Notes: a model not told the origin generated them from the sequence alone. A DNA stretch of 64,000 nt from an uncultured Verrucomicrobiales bacterium (GCA_937928735.1 CALFVF010000018.1:62001-126000), one strand, 5' to 3'. Counted from the first letter of the stretch, positions 46,480-56,157 are shown. A program made the numbers and translations.

Positions 46480-47568
46480 TCATTTTCTAACAAGTAATAA
46501 CCCAGTCTCTATGTGATCCGTGTAGGGGAATTGGTCAAAGAGGGCGAAGCGCTTCACTTCGTGTGTGTCTTTGAGTACTGTGAGATTCTCTAGCAGTGTG
46601 TGGGGATTACAGCTAATATAGAGAATGGTGTCATACGCTTGCACGATCTTTGTGGTTTTCTCATCCATACCTGCTCGCGGTGGATCCACGAGTACTGTGC
46701 GGCAGTCATAGCTCTCTAGGTCTACTTCTGCATTCTCTAGGCGGCGGAAGGTTCTTTCCCCTCTAAGCGCTTGGGTGAGTTCCTCGGCTGATAGGCGTAG
46801 AACCTTCACATTCTGTGCCTGATTCTGCGCAATATTGATCTGGGCGGACTGCACAGAGCTCTTGGATACTTCTGTCGCCAGCACATTGTGAAAATGAGGC
46901 GCTAGAGCGATGGAGAAATTACCATTGCCACAATAGAGTTCTAACAAGTCCCCACTACTACCCTCTGTACAATCATAGGCCCAGTCGAGCATCTTCTGAG
47001 CCACGATTCCATTGGGCTGGGTGAAGCTATTTTCGACTTGCTGATAGATGAGTTCACGACCTCGAAGCTGGAATCTCTCGGTGACATAGTCCCGCTCGAT
47101 CACGATCTTTTGCTTCCGAGCACGGCCAACGATATGACAACTATGACCTGCTTCCTCTAACTCTCTACGCAGGACTTCTATGGCCGCTATCCACGCTTCA
47201 TCGAGTTTTCTGTGATAGAGCAGTGACACCACTAGCTCACCAGAGAGAGAGGAGAGGAAGTCGACTTGGAACAAGCGCCGCCTGAGCTCTGGTTGCACCT
47301 TAATTCGACCTAACAACTCCGGCATAAGCTCATTGATGCAGCGCGCTGCCGCTGGAAGCTCATGGACATGATAGCGCTCCTTTGTCTGCTGATCATACAT
47401 CACGTAGTTGAGATCATCCCCTTCATGCCAGACGCGGAATTCTGCACGCATGCGGTAGTGGATAGGCTCTGAGGTGTAGACTTCCATCTCTGGCATCTCG
47501 ATTCCCTCAAACAATGATTTCAGTGTTTGCTCTTTCTCCTCTAGCTGTTGCTGATAATTCGCAGTCAT
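46480..47568 (-). CDS. trmA: tRNA (uracil-54-C5)-methyltransferase
   Basis: Methylates U54 in the T-loop of tRNAs using SAM. 362 residues, close to E. coli TrmA (366). Motifs: [16 protein letters not shown] at the N-terminus, SAM-binding [27 protein letters not shown], catalytic Cys320 in [13 protein letters not shown] and base Glu354 in HIETGLL. The N-terminal resemblance to gammaproteobacterial TrmA is strong; this class is rare in Verrucomicrobia as far as I recall. It converges on RtcB with 14 bp between stop codons. Confidence 0.94.
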   Translation of the reverse strand: MTANYQQQLEEKEQTLKSLFEGIEMPEMEVYTSEPIHYRMRAEFRVWHEGDDLNYVMYDQQTKERYHVHELPAAARCINELMPELLGRIKVQPELRRRLFQVDFLSSLSGELVVSLLYHRKLDEAWIAAIEVLRRELEEAGHSCHIVGRARKQKIVIERDYVTERFQLRGRELIYQQVENSFTQPNGIVAQKMLDWAYDCTEGSSGDLLELYCGNGNFSIALAPHFHNVLATEVSKSSVQSAQINIAQNQAQNVKVLRLSAEELTQALRGERTFRRLENAEVDLESYDCRTVLVDPPRAGMDEKTTKIVQAYDTILYISCNPHTLLENLTVLKDTHEVKRFALFDQFPYTDHIETGLLLVRK

Positions 47569-47654
47569 GATCGCTCGCCCTCGCTATGATTTAGCTCATC
47601 CTCGGGTCTCTCTATTCGCGCGAAGCTAGGCTGAGCGTCTGGGAGAAGAAAGCA

Positions 47655-47694
47655 CAAAAAAAGACCCCACGGCTCTTCCCGCGAGGTCTTTTTT
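47655..47694 (-). terminator. terminator after the 47.7 kb TPR gene, bidirectional
   Basis: Arms 47660-47672 and 47679-47691 form a 13-bp stem with a few wobble pairs and a 6-base loop. A-run on the left and T-run on the right give U-tracts on either strand. It lies between the stop codon of the TPR gene and the start of trmA, so it separates these two minus-strand genes. Confidence 0.78.
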
Positions 47695-47726
47695 AGAAAA
47701 TAGCGGATAAATATCTCCTATCACAT

Positions 47727-49139
47727 TTAGCCCCCATAGGCAGCTTCGACCTTCTGGGCGACATCGCGATATCCGTAGTCTACCTCGTAAATCTCCTTAA
47801 AGCTCTCTAGTGCGGCTTCATTCTGACCTAGCTTAGAGAGGATAAGTCCTTTCTCATAGAGTGCGTCTTTCTTGATCGCATCCATCTGATGTAAGTCTGC
47901 GAGGGCATCATCGATCTGACTCACTGCAATATCTAGCATGCCTTTGGCATCAAAAGAACGCGCCAGCAGCAGTAGTACACTGGTGCGAATCGCTGGATTC
48001 TTCTTCGCTTGCTGAAGATTAGGAATCGCCGCATCAAAGTCATTGTTATTGAAGTGCGCCAGTCCTAGCTCGTAGCGTGCTTTTGGATCTGTCGGGTTCT
48101 GCTCCACGCGCTCTGTGGCGATCGCTAGGGCTTCTGCGACACCTGCTGATTTCAGCTCGGTGATTTGTTGCTGGAGCTCTGGATTTCCTGGGTCTGCGGC
48201 TAACTGCGCCTCAAGTCCTTTGATTTCTTCATCTGTGGCACGCTGTTTGAGTTCGATGGATTTCGTCTGTAGTGTGACGTCATTATTGCTGAGCTGGTAG
48301 CCCCAGTTGTAGAAGACGTAGGCGTCTGACCAGTACTCTAACTGCTCGTAGATATTGCCGATTTCTTTGACCACTTTAAGGTCATTTTGATCCTCACGGT
48401 ACTTCTCCATGAGCCCTTCGAGGCGCTCTTTGTACTGGTCGCGGGTCATTGCGCGCTTCTCGCTCTTTTCCATTTCTTCGGACTCCGCCTTGTCTTTCTT
48501 GATATCATCAAAGGATGAGTCCTCAGAGAGATTCTGCGCTTTCATGGACGCTCTAGCTGTGGCGTCTTTTGAGAGCTTGGCTGCGGACATGTCTGTGGGA
48601 TTATGCTTGAGAATGTCTGAATACACTTCCGCTGCTGTTGCGGGGTCATCTTGGCTCATGTAGAATTCACCCAGCTTGTGGAGTAAGGCTGCGTTTTCTG
48701 GAGATCCCTTTCTGACTGTCTCTAGAGCAAAAGCTGCGGTTTTGAGCATCCCGGCTTTCAGCGCTGCTTCGTGTAGGCAGTCATTGGCGTCATCATTGTA
48801 TGGTTCTTTTGCGAGAGCTTTCTCTATTTCGACCATCGCATTAATCGGATCTTTCTTGATCAGACCCTCCGTCTTACTTTTTGAAAACCCACCTCCTAGG
48901 AAACTAGTCACTGCGTTTCCTTTCTTTTTCGCTCCAGAGGTCGCCTCCACTGCGGCTCGGCGCGCCACTTTCCGGCTATCCACAAAGCCTGGCACATCAT
49001 TGAGTACAGCCGCACAGAGACTGATCGTGTAGTTGTAGTTCTTCATCTCATACGCACTGAGAGCACGTAGCCAGAGAGCTTTAATGGATGCAGGGAGTTC
49101 TTTTTCGGTAATTTCAGTCGTCGTGGTAGTATCGCTCAT
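47727..49139 (-). CDS. TPR-repeat cytoplasmic protein
   Basis: About 470 residues from the ATG at 49139 (MSDTTTTTEITEKELP; the open frame extends to 49241). No signal peptide. Several tetratricopeptide repeats span about 40-230 and 310-470 (e.g. AALLHKLGEFYMSQDDPATAAEVY, ARYELGLAHFNNNDFDAAIPNLQ). A charged coiled-coil-like linker (about 195-285) separates them. A helix-rich scaffold whose partners are not evident. The upstream gene is rpoN on the other strand, divergent. Confidence 0.78.
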   Translation of the reverse strand: MSDTTTTTEITEKELPASIKALWLRALSAYEMKNYNYTISLCAAVLNDVPGFVDSRKVARRAAVEATSGAKKKGNAVTSFLGGGFSKSKTEGLIKKDPINAMVEIEKALAKEPYNDDANDCLHEAALKAGMLKTAAFALETVRKGSPENAALLHKLGEFYMSQDDPATAAEVYSDILKHNPTDMSAAKLSKDATARASMKAQNLSEDSSFDDIKKDKAESEEMEKSEKRAMTRDQYKERLEGLMEKYREDQNDLKVVKEIGNIYEQLEYWSDAYVFYNWGYQLSNNDVTLQTKSIELKQRATDEEIKGLEAQLAADPGNPELQQQITELKSAGVAEALAIATERVEQNPTDPKARYELGLAHFNNNDFDAAIPNLQQAKKNPAIRTSVLLLLARSFDAKGMLDIAVSQIDDALADLHQMDAIKKDALYEKGLILSKLGQNEAALESFKEIYEVDYGYRDVAQKVEAAYGG

Positions 49140-49421
49140 ACAGATTCGAGTTAAAGAGGTTGGAAATCCTTTCCCAAAAACAAATATCCAGTTTTTAGGG
49201 ATAAGACTTAACATGCCGAATTCAGACGCCATGGCAAGCAAACGTGACTCAAATTTTCTTCTCCTTGCCTGAGCTCTCTTTTTTCCACCTCAACAAGTAT
49301 TCTCATTCTTCCTAAAAATCCTCTACAGATGAGATGTTTCTCCCTTCTGCGTTTAATTCTATTATGGCACAATATCTGCTTCACTATTTGGTTTGATTCT
49401 GTCACTCTGCGGCCTCTACTC

Positions 49422-50819
49422 ATGCCCGAAGTCAGCTTTGACCAAAATCTATCACAGCAGCAAGTTCTCTCGCCTCAGATGCGTCAGAGTCTTGATATTT
49501 TGCAGGCAAATTCACTTGAGCTAAGTCAGCTCTTGCAGCAGGCAATTGAGACCAATCCCGTTTTGGAACTCACTGCGGATGAAACCAGCCTAGAGTCTAA
49601 TAGCCCTGAGGAGGCAGAGCATGACATGGAGACTCTCTCCGAACTCGATGATGACTGGCGAGAGCTCCAGATACTGGAGAGACAAAACAACTCTGTCTCC
49701 GCAGAAAGCGAGGCCAATCGAGATCACTACTATAACTCGATTGTCGGCTCCCTAACACTACAACAGCACCTGCTGAACCAAGTCAGTGAGTCTGCCGCAC
49801 CTCCACAAGTCAAAATAGCCGCTCAAGAGCTCATCGGCGAGCTCGATGATCGAGGTTTCTACAATGACACCCTAGAGAGTATTGCGATTCGCTCCGAATC
49901 TGACCTCAGAACTCTAGAGTCTGCCAAGGCTCTACTCCAAAACTGCACCCCACATGGTGTCGGCGCAGCGAGCCTAGAGGAGTCTCTACTCATCCAACTC
50001 CACCACCTCGGGCACCACTCAGGCATTGTTGTGCGAATGGTAGAGAATCATCTCGGCGATCTCGCGCGCCGCAAAATCCCTGAAATCAGCCGCTCTCTGG
50101 GAGTCCCTATTGAGGCGACCAATAAAGCGGCAGAACTGATTTCTAAACTCACCCCCGATCCAGGTGCTCAGTTTGACCCCACCTCTAACCCTCATATCAC
50201 CCCAGATATCTATATTTCTCTCAATAGTGAGGGTAATCTCACCACCTCGCTGAGTGGCCAGCATATTCCTGAGGTCTCCATCAATGCGACTTACAAAGAA
50301 CTCATGGCTTCCTCCAAAGACTCGACCACTCGTCACTATTTACGAGACCGCATCCGTGATGGGAAGACTCTAATACGCTCCATCTCCCAGCGCCAAGAGA
50401 CACTCCTCGCGATCGCTGACGAACTCATCGAGAAACAAACTGAATTTTTTCACAAAGGCTTTAAGGCACTCAAACCTCTCACTATGAATGACCTCGCAGT
50501 AAATATCGGTGTTCACCCAGCGACTATTTCTCGAGCCGTCAACGCGAAGTACATGCAGTGCCCGCAGGGACTCATTGAACTCAGACTGCTCTTCACGAGC
50601 GGCTACCAGGCTTCTGATGGCGGCCAGATTGCCAACACAGGGGTGAAAGAAACCATCCAGCAACTTATCGCGGAGGAAAACACCGCAAAACCTCTCAGTG
50701 ATTCCGCTATGGAGAAACTCCTCAAGGAGCAAGGCATCGCCATTGCGCGCAGAACCATCGCGAAATATCGTGAGCAACTAGGCATCTTACCGAGTAACCT
50801 CAGAAAACGTTTCTCGTGA
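49422..50819 (+). CDS. rpoN: RNA polymerase sigma-54 factor
   Basis: About 465 residues from the ATG at 49422 (MPEVSFDQNLSQQQVLSP). Region I is Gln/Leu-rich (QQQVLSPQMRQSLDIL, SLELSQLLQQAIETNPVLEL). The acidic region II is followed by the core-binding region III and the DNA-binding end, with HTH-like LAVNIGVHPATISRAVNAKY and RpoN box ARRTIAKYRE (442-451). It directs polymerase to -24/-12 promoters and needs bacterial enhancer-binding ATPases. Upstream in-frame ATG at 49329 would add 31 residues. Confidence 0.95.
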   Translation: MPEVSFDQNLSQQQVLSPQMRQSLDILQANSLELSQLLQQAIETNPVLELTADETSLESNSPEEAEHDMETLSELDDDWRELQILERQNNSVSAESEANRDHYYNSIVGSLTLQQHLLNQVSESAAPPQVKIAAQELIGELDDRGFYNDTLESIAIRSESDLRTLESAKALLQNCTPHGVGAASLEESLLIQLHHLGHHSGIVVRMVENHLGDLARRKIPEISRSLGVPIEATNKAAELISKLTPDPGAQFDPTSNPHITPDIYISLNSEGNLTTSLSGQHIPEVSINATYKELMASSKDSTTRHYLRDRIRDGKTLIRSISQRQETLLAIADELIEKQTEFFHKGFKALKPLTMNDLAVNIGVHPATISRAVNAKYMQCPQGLIELRLLFTSGYQASDGGQIANTGVKETIQQLIAEENTAKPLSDSAMEKLLKEQGIAIARRTIAKYREQLGILPSNLRKRFS

Positions 50820-51253
50820 ATCCCTACCAAAGCCCAAACACCTCCCAACAAAGCCCCCTAAGAACCCCTTACCTACTGCGCAAAGCCCACCTTCTCGCCT
50901 TGGTGAGTATTTGTCTTCTACTCGTCCTCATGTACTTTCGTGTCGGTTTTATCGAATGGCAGATTGTCTTACTATGGATCTCGCTTGGCACCATCTCCTA
51001 CTGTTTCCCAAAACTATTTGCCGCACTGACTGCTTGCATGTCGCTGTTCTTTATTATTCTGGGAGCCAACATTTTCTTAGAAACCAATCTCCATCTCGAT
51101 GTCCAGTCTCACCGGGTCATCATCATCTTGCTTGTTCTCCACCACGTCCTGCTGGCGATGATCGCCATTTTCAATAGCATCGCCACTTACGCCTCATGGA
51201 AAGGCATTCTTCAGCCGCCATCGTGGAACTACCTTCTGAAAAAAAGACATTAA
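50816..51253 (+). CDS. small polytopic membrane protein, unknown
   Basis: 145 residues beginning with GTG at 50816, which overlaps the rpoN TGA stop by 4 bp (GTGA), so translational coupling to rpoN is likely. About four hydrophobic helices (about 27-43, 48-65, 70-88, 100-125). N-terminal NPYQSPNTSQQSPL resembles the polar start of many Planctomycete/Verrucomicrobia membrane proteins. No functional motif recognised. Confidence 0.65.
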   Translation: MNPYQSPNTSQQSPLRTPYLLRKAHLLALVSICLLLVLMYFRVGFIEWQIVLLWISLGTISYCFPKLFAALTACMSLFFIILGANIFLETNLHLDVQSHRVIIILLVLHHVLLAMIAIFNSIATYASWKGILQPPSWNYLLKKRH

Positions 51254-51321
51254 GAAGTCGCAAGTAGATATTAGCCTAACATAAAACTTGGATGAGGACC
51301 ATTTCTAACAAAATTTGTACT

Positions 51322-51918
51322 TTACCACTTCCAGCCGCGAGGATCTTTAGGCTGAAAGATCTCTGCGGGGATAAAGATAAACTCAGAGTCATTGGCCTTT
51401 GCGGGAGCGAGCTGGAATTTAGCAATTTTCTTTTCTGAGCGCCCATTGGCTAACACAGAGACTTCGGCAAGGACAGTGATCTCGCCGTCCTTTTCGGGAT
51501 ACACCTCTAGCTCACCCGGAAACTGGAAGGAAGCATAGGACTTCTCTGGTTCTTTCTTGTAGTGTTCAAATTCGACTGGCTTGCCTAACCATTGTGTCGG
51601 GAACCACTCCTCGCGCTTTGTGAGACTAGTCAGTACCTTCGCGCGGTGCACAGTCATACTCTCATGCACTCCTGGTTTCCCCTCTGCCTGGATTCTCCAG
51701 AGAAATGGCCCATCTACCTTACCGACACCCGCGAAGTAAATCATTGCGGAGAATGAGGCCCCTCCCTTTCCTCCATTCGGTTTCACAGAGCTCGACACTG
51801 CCGCCCCATTGATCCCCACAGAGCTTGCACCTTGATACGTGTCACCCCTAGTAATCACATGCCCACAGCTCGCGAGTAGGCAGCTTAACATCAGACCAGC
51901 AGATAGAGAATATTTCAT
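51322..51918 (-). CDS. lipoprotein of unknown function
   Basis: About 198 residues from the ATG at 51918 (MKYSLSAGLML; a further ATG at 51933 is in frame). Signal peptide with lipobox LLASC; the mature part starts GHVITRG and is probably a beta-rich domain (VLAEVSVLANGRSEKKIAKFQL). No recognised motif. It is convergent with the 50816 gene and has the second MITE just upstream. Confidence 0.68.
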   Translation of the reverse strand: MKYSLSAGLMLSCLLASCGHVITRGDTYQGASSVGINGAAVSSSVKPNGGKGGASFSAMIYFAGVGKVDGPFLWRIQAEGKPGVHESMTVHRAKVLTSLTKREEWFPTQWLGKPVEFEHYKKEPEKSYASFQFPGELEVYPEKDGEITVLAEVSVLANGRSEKKIAKFQLAPAKANDSEFIFIPAEIFQPKDPRGWKW

Positions 51919-51992
51919 AGTTTCATTATTCATTAAAGGTGAATGCCACCACGATGACCAAGTTTTTTATTTCATCTGCCATCACTTATTTA

Positions 51993-52111
51993 GGGCACCT
52001 CCGGTAACCTGCTTTCGATAAAAAATGCCTTCAGATTGTTTCCACTCAAGGCAAACACAGAGATGGAGAAATCTGATGGTATTTTCAGAAATGAGATCAT
52101 CGGAGGTGCCC
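51993..52111. mobile_element. MITE copy 2 (119 bp, non-autonomous)
   Basis: Ends GGGCACCTCCG and CGGAGGTGCCC; TTTA flanks both ends (51989-51992 and 52112-52115). It aligns with 6493-6616 over the full length. Where it differs in the arms, the changes are paired (T to C left, A to G right; C to T left, G to A right), keeping the hairpin. No open frame. It lies between the lipoprotein gene and the DinG-like helicase gene. Confidence 0.85.
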
Positions 52112-52236
52112 TTTAGACAAGAAAACTCACCACTTAGTCACACAAAGTCGCCGCGACCCATAGAATGCACCACAGAGCCACACCACAGAACCTCACGACA
52201 CCCTCGAATCTGCCTCGCCTGATTTTCTCATTATTG

Positions 52237-54240
52237 CTATTGCTTCACGATCTTCACGGGAGCTGGTGGTAGAGCCTTCAGAAAAGTTTTCCCATAGGGC
52301 TTAGTCACTACTCTATTATCTAGAATCACCACGACCCCAGAGTCTTTCTGAGAGCGAATCAAACGCCCCACCCCTTGGCGTAGCTTCAGCACAGCCTCTG
52401 GTACCGAGTACTCCATAAAGGGATTCCCGCCCTCCGCCTCTATCGCCTCTAGCTTCGAGGCCACTAGCGGGTGATCAGGCACCGCAAAGGGTAAACGCGT
52501 CACCACGACATTGGAGAGCGACTCCCCCGGCACATCCACCCCCGCCCAGAAGCTATCTAGACCAAAGAGCACACTGTGCACATCCTCGCGAAACTCCTCC
52601 ACCATCTTGTGGCGCGGCATGCCACTACCCTGCACAAAGAGTCTCCAGCCCTGTTCTTCAAAAAACTCCTCCATCCCCTCTGCCACATCACGCATCGTCC
52701 TGTAGCTGGTGAATAGCACAAAGGCCTTTCCCTCCGTGTACTTCACCACGCGCCCGATCCAGTGAATCAGAGCTTCCACATAACCATCTGACCCCGGATT
52801 AGGCATCGCCTGCATGACATAGACCTTCATCTGCGCGGCGTAGTCAAATGGACTGCCTATCTTTAGGGCACGGCAGCGCTCAGCCCCGATACGATTTCTA
52901 AAGTAACTCAGATCCTCTTCTCCAGCTCCTAGTGTCGCACTGGTCAAGACACAAGTCCGCCCCTCCCCAAACATAAAATCACGCAGCCTATCTGCGATAT
53001 TAATGGGAGCAGAATGCAGACTGAGTAAAGTCCCATCCTGTCCACCTTTCTGAGCCCAGTACACACTCTCTTCATCTTCTTGATTGAGAAATAAATTCAG
53101 AGAACCATGTGTTTCGCGCAGCCTGCGCGCACCATCCATCAATTCTGCACGCACAGGGGAGTCTTTCTCCAGAGCTTCCGCTGAGCGCTCCACAGCAGTC
53201 CAGAGCTCTCGCAGAGGCTGCGCGAGAGTATTCTCCACAAAGTCTGGCTCACGCACGCGGCACTCCTTTCCCCATTCCCCGAATTCCGCCTGCTCCGCCA
53301 CCTCATCAAAAAACTCATCCACACGATCCATCATCTCTGCTGCCACCTCGATTCCCTTGGCATTGCGCAGAGTCTTCAGCAGCCCTTTTTTGGTGCGCAC
53401 ATTATAAAGACGCTGCACATCAAACTTCAACCCAGCCTGACTGATCCGCACTCCTAGCTGAGTCGCCGCCACCTGCTCAAGTGTGTGCGCCTCATCAAAG
53501 ATCACAAAGTCATTGGGATAAATATACCCATTAGAGCCCTCACCCTCCACCTCCTCAGAAGCGGCTAAGAGCGCAAAGAACAAAGTGTGATTCACCACCA
53601 CCACTTGCGCCTTATCCACAAGCTTGCGCACCTTCTGATAGAAACAATTTCCACGCGTCCCACAATAGCGCTGCGTACACACATGGGGCTCACTACAAAC
53701 CTGAGACCAGACTTTAGGCGAAGGCTGGAAATCCAGATCACTTAGTGTCCCATCCACCGTACCCTCTGCCCAGTCCGCAATTGCCTCGAGCTCCTCCACC
53801 TCACTACTCGTAAAGAGATCTTTCTTCTGATCCTGGGCTCTACGCAGACGCGCCGGGCAGAGATAATTCCCCCGCCCCTTCATAAGAATGGCATCGAAGT
53901 CCTGACCGACCAGCTTCTTCACCAGAGGAATGTCTTTGCCCATCAGCTGCTCTTGGAGGTTAATCGTATGTGTGGAAATAATCGCCTTCCTCCCCTTCTC
54001 CAGCGCATGCTGAATCGCCGGGATCATATAGGCGAGTGACTTACCCACACCAGTCCCCGCCTCCACCACAAGGACGGACTTCTGCTCAAGCGCGCGCGCC
54101 ACAGCCACAGCCATCTCCTGCTGCTCCGCACGGTATTCGAAGTCAGGAGACTTCGAGAGAACCCCAGAAGTCGAAAACACCCCCTCGATCTCATTCTCTA
54201 GTGCATCTCCCGCACCATAACCTGGCTCCACGCTAATCAT
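52237..54240 (-). CDS. DinG/XPD-type ATP-dependent DNA helicase
   Basis: 667 residues. Walker A AGTGVGKS (61-68), DEAH (239-242), an iron-sulfur cluster region with Cys128, Cys188, Cys193 and Cys199, and helicase motifs near the C-terminus (VVTRLPFAVPDHPLVASKLEAIE split; GVGRLIRSQKDSGVVVILD). Such SF2 FeS helicases unwind DNA 5' to 3' and act in repair (DinG, YoaA). No repair gene is adjacent. The start ATG 54240 gives a normal length. Confidence 0.93.
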   Translation of the reverse strand: MISVEPGYGAGDALENEIEGVFSTSGVLSKSPDFEYRAEQQEMAVAVARALEQKSVLVVEAGTGVGKSLAYMIPAIQHALEKGRKAIISTHTINLQEQLMGKDIPLVKKLVGQDFDAILMKGRGNYLCPARLRRAQDQKKDLFTSSEVEELEAIADWAEGTVDGTLSDLDFQPSPKVWSQVCSEPHVCTQRYCGTRGNCFYQKVRKLVDKAQVVVVNHTLFFALLAASEEVEGEGSNGYIYPNDFVIFDEAHTLEQVAATQLGVRISQAGLKFDVQRLYNVRTKKGLLKTLRNAKGIEVAAEMMDRVDEFFDEVAEQAEFGEWGKECRVREPDFVENTLAQPLRELWTAVERSAEALEKDSPVRAELMDGARRLRETHGSLNLFLNQEDEESVYWAQKGGQDGTLLSLHSAPINIADRLRDFMFGEGRTCVLTSATLGAGEEDLSYFRNRIGAERCRALKIGSPFDYAAQMKVYVMQAMPNPGSDGYVEALIHWIGRVVKYTEGKAFVLFTSYRTMRDVAEGMEEFFEEQGWRLFVQGSGMPRHKMVEEFREDVHSVLFGLDSFWAGVDVPGESLSNVVVTRLPFAVPDHPLVASKLEAIEAEGGNPFMEYSVPEAVLKLRQGVGRLIRSQKDSGVVVILDNRVVTKPYGKTFLKALPPAPVKIVKQ

Positions 54241-54558
54241 CCTCCCCCCGTGTAAAGAAGAACCCCACGAGGAGCAACCCTCAAAAGGGAGAGTGATTTT
54301 CTGGAGGGCTGAGAAAACACTTCATTTTTCCACTGACTAACTTGCAAGGTAACGACACTCTATGTCTTGGACAATTTGCTTGAGCACGCGAATTGCTTTA
54401 AGAACTTCGCTATAGATGCACTCTTTAAATTCGGTTCTAAGATGTCTTTTCTTTCGTTTCGTATTTATCCGTTTTTCGGTGTTTTACTCGCCAAGAAACA
54501 GCCAGATAGTTCAATACACTCTTAACTCCGTTCCCAGAGGTCGAATCTAACAAAAATA
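54241..54558. other. 318-bp gap with a short open frame remnant
   Basis: Between the helicase and the AT-rich unknown cluster. On the minus strand a stretch ending in a TAG at 54337-54339 reads about 50 codons (LRTEFKECIYSEV, KAIRVLKQIVQDIECRY) and looks coding-like, but there is no ATG/GTG/TTG start ahead of it in frame (only a GTG deep inside). It could be a decayed gene. I see no RNA gene, repeat or strong hairpin. Confidence 0.4.
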
Positions 54559-55608
54559 TCATTTCCACTGTTTGAATTTAAAGAAACAAACAAAAAAAAT
54601 TACAAAAAAAGCTGCAACAGCTACCCGTAAATAATTATCCTTATTAGTTTTTCCCCCACGCACGTCCTGCTTAAGATTCTTTATAGACTCATCACCAAAA
54701 ACTTGCTTGTGTTCATAATTTTGAGAATCAACCTCTTTTTGATATCTATCCGCTCGTAAAACTTTAGTTTGATCAACATACGATCTGTAATTTATCTTTA
54801 TATCTTTGACCAAAAATCCTGTCACATTTTCAAAATTTTCTATCTCGGAATCTGTATTTTTTAGCTCTTCATGAGCTTTCATTGAAATAAACTGTATAGG
54901 ATCATTAAGCATTTTTTCTAAATAATATTTCCTGCCAACTAGAGCTTTCAAATACTCATTTTCTGCTTCGCTATTGTCCGAATTATAATCATCATTCCAG
55001 CTTTTTAATATATTCCTTAAAGCGACCAAACGATATATAGGGTTTGGAGAGCTATAAAAAAGCATCCAGTCACCTTGCTTGGGGTCAATTACAGGTCTAC
55101 CTGTACCAGCGAAGACACCTAAAACATGCGCATGCAATATGTCTTCAGTCACAAGGTTAGCATCTTTCACCCTAGTTTGAGTATATTCGTAAAAAACATT
55201 TCTTTCATCAAGTTCGCTAACAAAAGAAAAAGCCGTCGTTTTTAAATAAACTGCTGTACTAATTATGTTTATATTCTGCAAAGGAAATTCATCTATACCT
55301 AATAATCTTTCCACATTATGACTAAAAGCATTATTATAAAGTTGTTCTAAAAAAACATTTAAAGATTCATCTGACTGAATCTCTAAATGTTGAGAAAACT
55401 CTGGTCTTTGAGACTTTTCCCAAAGAACATTTGAAAGATGAATCAGTTCCTTCGTTGTTGGATTCTCTCTGGTCCCTAATTCTTTTTGAACAAAAAATTC
55501 TAATCGATTTTCAAAAGTAAGATCATTTTCGTTTTCGACAAAAAAATCATCTGCAACTAACTTTGATGCCAATAAGGCTATCATAAAAAATAATATCAAT
55601 AACTTCAT
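54559..55608 (-). CDS. secreted/membrane protein of unknown function
   Basis: 349 residues. Signal peptide (about 1-19, LLILFFMIALLASKLVADD), a helix-rich domain (repeats such as SPNPIYRLVALRNILKSW recall HEAT-like helices), and a C-terminal membrane helix (about 326-343) with a short Lys/Trp end, so the bulk faces the periplasm. It is markedly AT-rich. It lies 3 bp behind the 55612 gene, so a cotranscribed cluster is likely. Function not recognised. Confidence 0.75.
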   Translation of the reverse strand: MKLLILFFMIALLASKLVADDFFVENENDLTFENRLEFFVQKELGTRENPTTKELIHLSNVLWEKSQRPEFSQHLEIQSDESLNVFLEQLYNNAFSHNVERLLGIDEFPLQNINIISTAVYLKTTAFSFVSELDERNVFYEYTQTRVKDANLVTEDILHAHVLGVFAGTGRPVIDPKQGDWMLFYSSPNPIYRLVALRNILKSWNDDYNSDNSEAENEYLKALVGRKYYLEKMLNDPIQFISMKAHEELKNTDSEIENFENVTGFLVKDIKINYRSYVDQTKVLRADRYQKEVDSQNYEHKQVFGDESIKNLKQDVRGGKTNKDNYLRVAVAAFFVIFFVCFFKFKQWK

Positions 55609-55611
55609 AAA

Positions 55612-56157
55612 TTAACGTGGTCTTCTACTTTTAAACATAAGGTAAGTGTTTACGTACTGTGGTAGACCTCTGGACTGCCTTAAACCAGGATTCGGACCAA
55701 CGGTTAAAACTCCTGAAGGTCGCTTATAAGCAACCCCTACAGATATTGATCCATCTAAAGCTAGTAATTCTGCGCTTCTCGCTGTCACTATGGGATTCGT
55801 TGTTCCGTCCAACGAATTTCGAACACCTGAATTAACTGCACTTACCTTAAACCTAGGAACACCTCCTCCGCCATTATCATCAATTTGAGTAGCAGTAAAT
55901 ATAATGTCGTCAGAAAATATATTTCTTGCAATACCAACAAGTTGACTTCGTTCGTTCTTCCTAGCTTGATAGTTGGTAGAGAGTCCACCCATCGCACTAG
56001 TAGCTCCTTCAGGAACTACACCACCTTTCAGCGTAAAATTTCCATTAGTTTGCGATATATATGCCCCATCTGGACCAGCTAGAGGACTACCTTCTCCAAC
56101 AGTTCTATCATCAGATGGGGGGGCGTAAAATGCGTCCTCTCGAAACGAGTCGCCCAT
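55612..56157 (-). CDS. unknown protein of the 54.5-58.3 kb cluster
   Basis: 181 residues from ATG 56157, preceded by GAGG 7 bases before it. No signal peptide of its own. Gly/Asn/Ser-rich, with FTLKGGVVPEGATSAMGG and a C-terminal ISVGVAYKRPSGVLTVGPNPG. The start lies inside the end of the 56111 gene, a 47-bp overlap in another frame that contains a run of seven C. A frameshift in that run could join the two frames, so a single longer protein is a possible alternative. Confidence 0.6.
   Translation of the reverse strand: MGDSFREDAFYAPPSDDRTVGEGSPLAGPDGAYISQTNGNFTLKGGVVPEGATSAMGGLSTNYQARKNERSQLVGIARNIFSDDIIFTATQIDDNGGGGVPRFKVSAVNSGVRNSLDGTTNPIVTARSAELLALDGSISVGVAYKRPSGVLTVGPNPGLRQSRGLPQYVNTYLMFKSRRPR

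Noticed and set aside
53084-53444. Open frames antisense to the helicase
   Set aside because: Composition is that of shadow frames (Ser/Arg/Pro rich); the sense gene has clear helicase motifs.
54241-54558. A full gene in the gap at 54.3 kb
   Set aside because: The only coding-like stretch lacks any start codon; listed as a remnant, not a gene.
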